From positions 2,046,001-2,110,000 of the forward strand of contig OY101116.1 in NCBI GenBank assembly GCA_956465555.1: 64,000 bases of DNA. Reading direction: 5' to 3'. The DNA comes from Nitzschia sp. pyKryTriq1. Its lineage: Eukaryota > Bacillariophyta > Bacillariophyceae > Bacillariales > Bacillariaceae. Every line of letters starts with the position of its first letter. Position 1 is the first letter of the stretch. Shown in pieces: positions 21,173 to 30,368 of the stretch. The translations under genes were made by a program, and so were the position numbers. The notes under the pieces were generated by a model. The model made no database searches, was not told the DNA's origin, and was given only the letters and a program-made list of their open reading frames with translations.

Positions 21173-22723
21173 ATGGAAAGTTCAGGTGCTGATGAGACGG
21201 ATCACCAATCCAAACGAATCTTGGAATTAACGGAGAAAATCGAAGCTCTGGAACGAGAGAATAAACGACTTCGAGAATCCGTGGAACCAAAGGGCGAAGC
21301 TGGGCTCCCTCCTACCGAAAAAGCTAGTCCAAGTAAATCCAATGACAGCAATCAACTGTCCAATGCTGATGTAGAAAGATATTCGAGACAACTACTGCTC
21401 TCCAATGGATTCGGCGTGGAAGGGCAGAAAAAGCTTTTGGCATCCTCGGTTTGTGTGATCGGGGCTGGAGGGATTGGATCGACGGGTGAGTCCACCAAGT
21501 ACAGTACTAGAAGATAAACAAGCGAGCAAACCACACTAAAATTGTCCTTCCGAAACTCCAGTGATTCTCTACTTGGCTGCTTGTGGGGTTGGACATTTGA
21601 CGGTAGTTGATTTTGACGAAGTGGACATCTCTAATTTACATCGGCAAGTGATTCACAAGACGAAAGATGTCGGGATGAACAAGGCGCAATCAGCAGCTCG
21701 GGCAGTACATGATTTGAATCCGACAATTAATTTTGAAAAGGTGGAAAGTCCTCTCACAAGCAGCAATGCTCTGGAGCTTATTTCGAAACAGGATTGCGTC
21801 GTAGATGCAAGCGATAATCCTCAAACTCGATACTTGATCAATGATGCCTGCGTCTTGGCTGGAGTACCTCTCGTCTCGGGAAGTGCCATTGGCGTAGAGG
21901 GGCAGCTCACGGTTTACAACTATAATGGAGGCCCTTGTTATCGCTGCCTGTACCCAAAACCAGATGTCAATGAAGGATCCAAATCATGCTCTGATAACGG
22001 AGTGTTCGGGCCAGTGCCAGGTTTGATTGGAATTTTACAAGCTGTTGAAACTGTCAAAGTGCTTACGGGGATAGGGTGAGTTGATGTGGGAATCTTGGCC
22101 CAATGCCCACTGAGATACTTAAAGCTCGGTGACTGACTCACGGCTCTTCACTCTTTTGCCCCTTATCCAGAGAAGTAATGTCTCAACACCTGTCCATGTA
22201 TGACTCACTTCGTTGTTCATTCCTTCGCATAAAAAAGCCACCACGCCAGGCGAAATGCCAAGTTTGTGGACCTGATGCAAGCATTCGGTCCATGTCAGAC
22301 AGCGCGGAGGTGTCAAAGGAGGCTCGTGGACCTAGTTGCTCAATTGACAATCCGAATACAGCGCCTATCCTCCCAGACAACATCCAAGTTTCCCCAGAAG
22401 ACTATGAAGCAATACGACAAAGAGCCGAACCGCACGTTCTTCTCGATGTTAGAGTGCCCGAACAGTTTGATCTATGTTCCTTGTCCGGGGCCGTCAATAT
22501 TCGCTTACGAGAATTGGAAGATCGGGTGAATGAGGTGGAAACACTGTCAGGTGGGACAAAGCCGGTGTATTGCATATGCCGTAGAGGATTTGCCTCGGCT
22601 GATGCCACTCAACTTCTTAGTGACATGTTGCCCGAACATCCCAGAATACATTCCGTCATTAACATCAAGGGTGGTCTGGACGAATGGCGACGGAAAGTTG
22701 ACAAATTTTTTCCCCGGTACTAG
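21173..22723 (+). CDS. MOCS3: MOCS3/UBA4 adenylyltransferase-sulfurtransferase
   Basis: Three exons (21173-21485, 21562-22075, 22171-22723), 459 aa. The protein adenylates and thiolates the C-terminus of URM1 (and of MOCS2A for molybdopterin), feeding tRNA wobble-uridine thiolation and molybdenum cofactor synthesis in the cytosol. It opens with a short coiled coil. The ThiF/E1 domain shows RYSRQLLL, the nucleotide loop GAGGIGS split by intron 1, DFDEVDISNLHRQ and the CYRCLYP cysteines; a second CQVC pair completes a probable zinc site. The C-terminal rhodanese domain has an active-site-like loop CICRRGFAS and ends LDEWRRKVDKFFPRY, close to the family ending. Its stop lies 26 bp from the stop of the converging pseudouridine synthase gene. 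Confidence 0.93.
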
Positions 22724-22749
22724 CTACACGGAGTTTAGTAGCGATTCAA

Positions 22750-24523
22750 TTACTCTGTGGAAAGACGATTGTAGCGCTCTTCTTCTCTGATCAAAAAGCT
22801 TTCGAACTTGTCTGGTATTGGTATTGACACACTGACCATTACCATGCCATCTTCCGCTACCCAAAGGCCATCTTTTGCAGCAACATCATCCTTGCTCATT
22901 TCTTCAAACTCTTGACGGCCAACCGGTGTATTGTAGTAGGGATGCTGAAGCACCACTCGATTAGAACAAAGGAACAAGCCATTGCCACGAAGCTGCATCG
23001 CTGATCCACCGCCATCATATTCGGTATCACCGATGATTGGACGCTCGCACACCCACGCCTATTGGAAAAACATCAAAACATGAGACTCTTACAACTAGGT
23101 GTAATTTCATCGGACCGAAGGACAAATCCAGACTTACCATGTGACGACGCAATTGATGATATCGACCCGTCTTTGGCTTGAGCTCGACGAGCGTCACATA
23201 GTTGTCTACAGCCTTCAAGGATTTGGCGTACTTTATCGTTCTCCAGATCGTAATGGCGTGCCTATCGTCGAGAGCGTGATCAATATACTGCCAATCCATC
23301 GTTTCGTCCGGGTCTACATCAACCCCCATTGAATGAGCCGCTTTCGGCGTCATTCGACTTTCAATGGGCTCTGGGGGGATCCCATTGACTATGGCGACAT
23401 ACGTTTTCTTCACTTTCCGGTCCCGAAATTGACTCGATAAATGTACCATGGCAGGTTTGGTCTTGGCAACAAGAAGAAGTCCACTTGTGGGCTTATCAAG
23501 TCTATGAACAGGTTGAGGGCGTCGTAGTGTGGAAACCGTCCCAGCTCTTGGTGGATTGACGGCAAAGGGAAGGGCAGCCCGAACAGTCATGAGACCATGA
23601 CCACCACCTCGCTGTGCATATACCACCACTCCAGCCGGCTTGTTGCAGATCGCAAAATGATCATCCTCAAATACTACAGGCAAGTCAAACGGGGGCTTTT
23701 TGTGATTCATGACAGGAAAATACCCCTCTCCCATCCGTAGTTGCTTCCCCAAGACGTCTATCCACATGATTGTAAGAGACGAGGTGTGATTGATTCAATC
23801 AGAGTGATAATTGCCAAACCTACCTCCGGGAAATATACGATCTCCCACTCGGGCTCGAATGCACTTTGTTGAATCAAAGACGTTTTCTCCGGTCTCATCG
23901 TCGATACTAAGGGGACCACGATGGATCATAATATTGGCTTTGCGACACGCTTTTCGTGCTCGTGATCTCGATGGGTACTCCTTGTTATCAAACATCATCA
24001 GAGCTACCGGTACACTGATATTCTTTGAGGTGAGCTCCAGCCTCTCAATATCATCTTCATCGACCAACGTGCGAATGAGATTCATATCAAATCCTCCCGG
24101 TTCTGTTTTGTAGGTTTTGACAATGTAAAATCCTTCGCTGGCACCCTTCGGGAGATCAATAGTGGATCCTTCCTCCACGTCGTCCAAGTCGTCAACTTCT
24201 TCCCCCAAGTCAATTTCATCGAAATCCAAATTTTCTAATGAGATGCTACTACTTGTACTTTCCGACTGTGATGCAAAAAATCGTTGCCCAGTTCGGATAC
24301 GTGTGGTGAAGTGAGGAGAGGATCTTTTCGTCGTCTGGAGGAAACCGCGTCGAGTAGTATCATGAAGACGAGGTGGAACCCAACACAATTCTCTTCCTAG
24401 GATCGATGGTGTGCAAAATATTTTTCTGGTAGGGATTAACAGTCCCTTCACAGCGACCGACATGGCTACCACGATGAAAATTCTCCGGAAAAGCGAAAAT
24501 CCAAGCTGACGTCGGAATTGCAT
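22750..24523 (-). CDS. RluA-family pseudouridine synthase with S4 domain
   Basis: Three exons (24523-23824, 23757-23138, 23058-22750), 542 aa. The start is the first ATG; the frame is open further only through a GTG. The N-terminus (FRRQLGFSLFRRIFIVVAM and a basic Ser-rich stretch) looks like an organelle presequence. After an acidic linker comes an S4-like RNA-binding segment (YPSRSRARKACRKANIMIHR, then RVGDRIFPG across intron 1). The RluA catalytic domain follows: VFEDDHFAICNKPAG, the catalytic aspartate loop HRLDKPTSGLLLVAKT, and RYHQLRRHM with ERPIIGDTEY. It isomerises uridine to pseudouridine in RNA, probably rRNA of plastid or mitochondrion given the presequence; the exact target is not readable. 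Confidence 0.9.
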
Positions 24524-25150
24524 CTTCGATTGGGAACAACGAAGTAGATTGCACCGCTTGCTTTTCCTTTCACCTTCAATCACACTATGTGGGTGAAACG
24601 ATATTATTGGTATTGGTCCGTCAAGGCCAGGAGTAAAAGAACTTTATTCCCTGGGATACAATAAAAGTAAAGGGAGGATGTTGGATGTTTTGGCACCGGT
24701 AGATGCATGTTGGCGGGTGTTATGGATGTTTTGCGGGGGGGGGAAGGAAAAAGTGATGGGTGCGGTCGGTGTTTGTGACGGACGGGAGGAGGGCGGAGCA
24801 GTTGGCAGTCGGCAGTGGGCACAGTCGGCAGGACGGATGACGCACATTCGCCATCATCGACTGCGCGAAACCTGCGCACTAGTGAGTTCTATTAGTCGGT
24901 TGAATCATCTTATAAACGGAGTTCGCATCTCGCGCTCTTCGCTCCAGCTGTTCCGTCTCCGATCTCCGATCCTCGCGATGATGCGCCATTAGAAAAATCT
25001 TCTCCGCATCTTCTTCGCGAAGACATCGATGCCGTTGCGTTGCGGGTTCCCGAAGACATGCCCTTCATCGTTGCATTGCGAGATAGCCAGAACATCGTTT
25101 CATTCTTGTCTTACTGAAAAGCACAGCCTTCGACGCATCTACTATACGCC
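24524..25150. other. Divergent promoter region
   Basis: It lies between the pseudouridine synthase and succinate dehydrogenase D genes. It holds a G9 run near 24736 and GC-rich, weakly repetitive DNA. No gene seen. Confidence 0.55.
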
Positions 25151-25588
25151 ATGATCCGATCAGCTCTTGTGCGATCCCCAGCGATGAACGGGGCAGCTGC
25201 GGCCACGCGAAGAAATTTCGCCACCGGACCACTGGAAGCCGACTCCGGCAAATTGGCTACCCACATCCATCATGCGATGACCACCGCTTTGATCGGCTTG
25301 GCACCTGCCTACTTTTTGGTTCCCGATAGTTACACGGATGGAATCTTCAACAAGCTCTTCGGTGTCGGTTTGACTGCGACCATCACTGCCCACAGCTGGA
25401 TCGGACTCAACTACGTTGCCACGGATTACGTCCCCAAGGTTTCCAAAGCCCTGTTGGGTCCTGCTCGAATTGTCAATGCTGGAATTGCCGTGGTCACTTT
25501 TCTTGGCTTGAGCAGAATCGCTGTCTCCTCGCCTGGAGGCATCAAGGGATGTGTCAAGGGGTTGTGGAATCCACCCAAGAAGGAGTAA
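25151..25588 (+). CDS. SDHD: Succinate dehydrogenase membrane subunit D (CybS)
   Basis: Single exon, 145 aa. The N-terminus is a mitochondrial presequence (MIRSALVRSP, ending in ATRRNFATG). Three hydrophobic helices follow. The segment AHSWIGLNYVATDYVP matches the CybS signature, where the His ligates haem b and the Asp-Tyr pair lies at the ubiquinone pocket; the upstream THIHHAMT supplies a further conserved His. The subunit anchors complex II in the inner mitochondrial membrane and carries electrons to ubiquinone. Length fits the mature family size plus presequence. Confidence 0.85.
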   Translation: MIRSALVRSPAMNGAAAATRRNFATGPLEADSGKLATHIHHAMTTALIGLAPAYFLVPDSYTDGIFNKLFGVGLTATITAHSWIGLNYVATDYVPKVSKALLGPARIVNAGIAVVTFLGLSRIAVSSPGGIKGCVKGLWNPPKKE

Positions 25589-25727
25589 ATCTGGAGGATC
25601 GTCTCTGGTTCGAAGCACTCTCTAAGAAAATTAGACACATGGTGACATAGCCTCTAGCGTGGTGGTCCCCTATACTACCTAGCCTCTAGAAATGAGCTAC
25701 CCCGAAATGAGCTACTTTCATGGATCG

Positions 25728-26699
25728 TTATTCCGCATTAGCTTGCACGTTGTTGCCTTCATCTTCGGAGCCCCCCTGAGAGTTCTGGTAGCTCCGCCGT
25801 GCCGATTCGAATACCACCTTCAAATGCCGCCAGGCTACGTCTCCTGCACGAAGAATCGGTCGAATAACTGGAGCCATGAGTTCCACAATGCGCTTCACGT
25901 CATTCTCAACCTGCTTTATCATTGCACGAATGATTTCGAATGTGATTGCACTCATCGTGAAATCCTCCTTGGAATTCGTCTCGTTCTTTGCTATCACTTC
26001 AGAATCCTCTCCTTTGACATCAACTACAGTTTCTTCTGCATCTTCTAACAAAACTTCTTCTTGTGTGATCGTTGCTTCGTCTGCTATGGATCCAGCGTCA
26101 TCGTCCACGACAGGTACTGTTTCGCCATCATCCATGATCTCAAAGTCGCCATCGGACGCAGCCTCTGGACTACTTGTACCCGAGGACGAGACAAAAGCCA
26201 CACCAGGACCGCCTTTATCACTATGGGCCTCCTCAAGCTCTTTCTGTAATGCATCGACTTCCGCTTGTCGAGCTATTTGTTCGGCCTCCAGTTTCTTGAT
26301 CTCCTCTTCCACTTCAGCGGCCAGCTCTGGATATTCTGCTAACAAATCGTTCCTATACAAACACAAAACGTCATCTGAGTGATCCCCTTTGAATGGATAT
26401 AACCGTGTCAACCCCATGAATTGTCAAACCTACATTTCTTGTTCAATATCCAAACATCTCTGTGCAGCATCCACAAAGTCGTCGTGACTGAGCTCGTAGG
26501 GCAGACCAGTAGTGGGATCAATTTCATCACGCAAAATCTGGAACCCTCTTACTATACAAATCTGTTCTAGTTCTTCTTCCGTCATGGCTATGAGGTCATC
26601 CGGCGTGTAGGCTTCTTGACCCACGACACTGCCCAAAACACCGCAAAGGAAGATGGCGAGAAACAGGACAGTACGTGTAGCAAGATGATGGACCTTCAT
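25728..26699 (-). CDS. Secreted or ER coiled-coil protein, unknown function
   Basis: Two exons (26699-26434, 26352-25728), 296 aa; the intron splits a Met codon. A clear signal peptide (RTVLFLAIFLCGVLGSVVGQ) is followed by a small helical segment (DDLIAMTEEELEQICIVRGF), a coiled coil (LAAEVEEEIKKLEAEQIARQ and following), an acidic middle part and a basic helical C-terminus. There is no retention signal and no recognised family. The first helical segment superficially resembles SAP/LEM-type helix pairs, but with a signal peptide that similarity should not be pressed. Confidence 0.7.
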
Positions 26700-27513
26700 G
26701 GTGGAAATAGACGTGGATTGATGGATGGATTGATTCAGATAGTTCTCAAAGCGGTACGAGTCTTCGCCACGGGTCCTTTGAAAAAAAATGGTGCTCTCGA
26801 GAAAGCTAACGCTCTTATAGATACTACGGTAAGTATTGGAATGCTCTCGGTAAAAAGTTGCCCTTTGATGATGATACCATCGTCATTCGTCATCCGTTGG
26901 ACGATGAGTTCCAAGTTGCAAAAAACAACAACGATGGGGACCATTTTTGGTTCCACGTGGAAAAATAAACGTCACCTCGCGATCGGGGCAAAGTAAAAAG
27001 ATGAAGTCGAATGGTTCGATCGGCTATCATCTGCCTGCTACATAGTACTCGTACCGGTATGCCGGTACCGGTACAACCGTACCGTTACAATCTATCATCT
27101 CTCCTCCTCGCGTCTGCCCTCTGCTTGCCTGCCTGATGTCAAGATGCTACCGATAGTCATGATAGTCTACGCGAAGTATGAAAATGAAAAATGACCAGAG
27201 GAATCGAAACTTTCACTACCGGTCCAGCAAGTCTACTCACGGCTACTCTCCGAAATAGCTGATTCTGAAAAGCAACACGGTCTACAAACAAGATTTTTTG
27301 TCTGAATAGTCGAAGACAATTTCAATGAAGCTGAAAGCTGAAAAAAGTTTGATGTGATTGAATGAATCAGTTGAATTCTTTACTCTAGATTTCTGTCCTG
27401 CTGGGTGCTTTAGACTAGTCTGCACTGCAAAAATGATACTGGAAGGGCTGTGTCGCACTCGCTGACGACGGAATGATATGATGGCTCTTATTTGAACACG
27501 ACTGCAAGACACG
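26700..27513. other. Intergenic with GTAC repeats
   Basis: GTAC-rich words (CGTACCGGTATGCCGGTACC and neighbours) lie at about 27045-27085. No gene seen. Confidence 0.6.
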
Positions 27514-28200
27514 TCAAATAAATCGCATGGCAAATACAATTGCTGAGAGGATCGCAACAATACCAGCAGCAGTCGTAAAGATGCCTTGAAAGTCGCCTCC
27601 ATCCGCACCATGCACCATGGCATTGTGATCCATGGATGACAGGCCAGCAGCACTCGAAAGAGGTTCTGTCCCTGAAATCCCTAGTGCTGCCTGGCGTTCC
27701 TCCAGTCGTCTTCGGTGCAGTTCGAGATATTCTGGGAACAGTTTGCAAAAAGTAGGATCTCGCACATTGAATTCTAGACTTTGGCGCGCAAACTTTTGCT
27801 TCTGGCTAGAAGTCGTTTCAATACTTCCAAGAGTCGGTGCACTCTCCAGCATGAAAGAATAGAGCCCCGTCAAAATGGTATGTACCGACCACATCGGGTT
27901 CCAAGTCTCTGGATGAAAGTCGGACATGGAAAGACAAAGCCGGCGGTTCGGTTGAAATCTCCCAGACGGCGTGATCATCATAACCCCCGGCGGCTTCAGC
28001 GGGTAAGTCTTGGGGAAAATGAGTTTGCCCCAGTAAATTCCTCCGTCGTAGGGGGTCTTTTCAGAACCTTCAATGACATAATGCATTTCCAATATATTTG
28101 CCTCGTTCGGCTGTACTGTGATTTTCGGCGTTTTGATCGGGTCCTTTTGAAGGGCCCGGAGCTCCTTCGTTAGACGTCTGGTACAAATATCAGTGGCCAT
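27514..28200 (-). CDS. UBE2J2: Tail-anchored ubiquitin-conjugating enzyme, UBE2J (UBC6) type
   Basis: Single exon, 228 aa, starting MATDICTRRL; the open frame extends upstream but without need. The UBC fold shows PYDGGIYWGKLIFPKTYPLK and PPGVMMITPSGRF. The usual HPN motif is replaced by the TPxGRF form typical of UBE2J, with the catalytic Cys in RLCLSMSDFHPETWNP. The C-terminus ends in one hydrophobic helix (FTTAAGIVAILSAIVFAM) as a tail anchor. These enzymes sit on the ER facing the cytosol and ubiquitinate misfolded proteins in ER-associated degradation. Confidence 0.92.
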   Translation of the reverse strand: MATDICTRRLTKELRALQKDPIKTPKITVQPNEANILEMHYVIEGSEKTPYDGGIYWGKLIFPKTYPLKPPGVMMITPSGRFQPNRRLCLSMSDFHPETWNPMWSVHTILTGLYSFMLESAPTLGSIETTSSQKQKFARQSLEFNVRDPTFCKLFPEYLELHRRRLEERQAALGISGTEPLSSAAGLSSMDHNAMVHGADGGDFQGIFTTAAGIVAILSAIVFAMRFI

Positions 28201-29075
28201 TATTGTGAATGATTTGTTTGGGAAATGTGTCGAGGCTGTGTTTGGTGAATATTCTGGTTGTCTCGTAATTCCACTTTGGTGCCGGGTTGCAGTAGAAAGT
28301 CTAAAACTTGATCTGACGAAAGGGATGAATGAATCACTACGTTCCAACGTGTACCGGTAGATAGAGTACTTGTAAAGCTGACTTTGGGACAGGTGCGTCG
28401 GTCCGGGAAAACCAAGTATAAGTATTTGATGGGGTAGTGCAATAATGAAAGTGCCAGGTACGAGCGAGCAGCGTGGAGAAGCAAGCAGTTGTTGATGATT
28501 GATTCGTGGGTTTTGTGTTTTGTGTCTCCCGGCGGAATAGTACCGGTACCGTACTCGTAGAGTCGTAGAGTAGCTACCGTACGTGTAGTAAGTTGTTTTC
28601 GCCCCATGGTCTTCTTTTCCCGCTGACTGCTTCGGTGGTCGTTCGTTCGTGGACGCGTTGAACGTTTCTTTTTTTTTCACCCACGACGACGAGCGCAGCG
28701 CGCGGACGGATCGGATGATCGAACGTGCTCGCTCTGAACAGAAAAGATGACCTCGCGCGCGATACCTCCGAGCGAGCCGGCGCGACTGGGGCTTGACTGT
28801 CGTCTGGGGCGCCACTTTTTGGATCTACAGTATGCTCTTTGAAGAAGTACGTGTAGCGTTTGAGAATTCCGCGAGAAAAATCTTTGAAATTGAGGTTTTC
28901 ATGTACCTTACCACCTGGTACTCGTACTGTACTGTATTGGTAGTGTACCGGAGAATAATCAGGCAGAGCCCTGAATGAAGGATATTTTTAAAAAAGGCTC
29001 CAGCAACAGCGTATTGTTGCAGCTAAAACCCAAGAAGCCTTCAGTGCGTACGAGACGACTCCTCGTCTTGCAAGT
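28201..29075. other. Intergenic with GTAC repeats
   Basis: Scattered GTAC words are found at 28345-28365, 28540-28585 and 28905-28950. A GC-rich stretch (28680-28800) may belong to the E2 promoter. No gene seen. Confidence 0.55.
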
Positions 29076-29865
29076 ATGATGAGTGGAACGAAAAGAGCTG
29101 GTACAGCGACCTCGCCGCGTGCTACGAAGAAGCCAACGAGACTCAAACAGGAGGACCGCAACGTTGCTCCTGAGGAAGCCCGGAGCTCAGGCAGTCCAAA
29201 TGATGCAGCCTTTCAACTTATCCCCGATCTGATCATGAATGGATCGAGGAAAGATGATGCAGCTGAAGTCCAGGAAGCCCTTCACCAGCTAGCTGCACTT
29301 TGCCATACCGAAGATAGCCGCACTCCCGAGGAAGCGACGGAGAATGGAAAAAATTTTTTAGAAACCGCGGCCATGAACTTGTTGTGAAAACTATGAAGCG
29401 ATTCCCAAACGAGTTGGGTATCCAAATGGAAGGAAGCCGTATCTTCCAGAATGCTTGCTGTAACGTAGATGATGATGCTCATTCCTTGAGAGTAGAGGCT
29501 GGAGGCATCGGCAGTGTTGAAGCCATTGTCAAGGGAATGAAAAAATCCCCCAAAAGTCGTTTGTTACAAGAATGGACCACTGGGGCGATCATGAACTTGG
29601 TGTGGGAATGTAGAGAAAACACGGATCGTTTCATGAAAGTAGAGGGAATCCAACCGGTGATCGCTGCAATGAAAAAGTTCAAAGTCAACAGGAAAATCAA
29701 CTGCATGGCTGCTACATCGTACACTCGTGTGCTGATTTGCTGCTGAACAATCAGTACGAATTGATTCAACATGGTGCTGCGATTGTGGTCGCAGAAGCGC
29801 TCACGAATCATCTAGTAAAAGTACGGGCCTGCATGGCTTTGGATGCCCTCAGCAAAAGTGACTAG
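29076..29865 (+). pseudogene. Broken armadillo-like repeat gene
   Basis: An ATG opens 104 codons with a basic Ser/Lys N-terminus and the start of a helical repeat domain (EALHQLAALCHTE). The reading then moves to another frame just after the A6T6 run near 29349-29360, where RGHELVVKTMKRFPNE and MEGSRIFQNACCNVDDD continue the domain through EWTTGAIMNLVWECRENTDR to INCMAATS. A second shift near 29710-29745 brings in ADLLLNNQYELIQHGAA and ends ACMALDALSKSD before a stop at 29863. The fragments line up as one ~42-residue-period armadillo/HEAT-like protein of a type common as multigene families in diatoms. With two frame changes and a missing piece it is most simply a pseudogene; sequencing error or unrecognised introns remain possible. 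Confidence 0.6.
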
Positions 29866-30368
29866 CTCTGCATGCTGCATTTCTTGCAGGCTTGATGCAT
29901 TAATACTATGTAACAGTTCAACTACGACGTATTGACTTTTTGCTGATGTCTGACTATTGTAGTCTACTAAGGCTTGCAACATTAGTACGACCTTCCATTT
30001 TGCAGCCAGATGAAACCTAGGACAATTAGTGGGTTCTTTCTAGTAGCTAGCAGCTTCCTCGAATAGAGAGAACGAATTCAAAGAGGTCCTACTCCGAGAG
30101 TAGTAAAACATCCAACATCTTTCCCCGTTGCCTCGGTGCGAATGATTTGTTTCTACTTGTATCGCGGTCGAGTTAGTCAAGAGTCGTTTTTCACTCGATT
30201 GATTATGGGGCGTAATCGTTCTACGAATACGCACAGAGAGCTAGTACTGCAGCTCTGCTATAGCTAGTAGAGAGCAGTTGATGTGCTCTTACTGTCTCTC
30301 TGTAGTAGTTTGACAAATTAGCTCAGTACATTATTGTTGGCTGAATATCGCTACCTTTTCAAGATATT
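29866..30368. other. Intergenic, nothing clear
   Basis: Between the pseudogene and the 3' end of the NOL11-like gene. AT-rich in part, with short CTAGTAG/TAGCTAG words near 30040 and 30240-30270. No gene or RNA recognised. Confidence 0.5.

Noticed and set aside
27514-28815. N-terminal extension of the UBE2J frame to 433 aa
   Set aside because: The extra ~205 residues are not family-like, overlap GTAC repeats, and the internal ATG at 28200 gives the normal UBE2J start.
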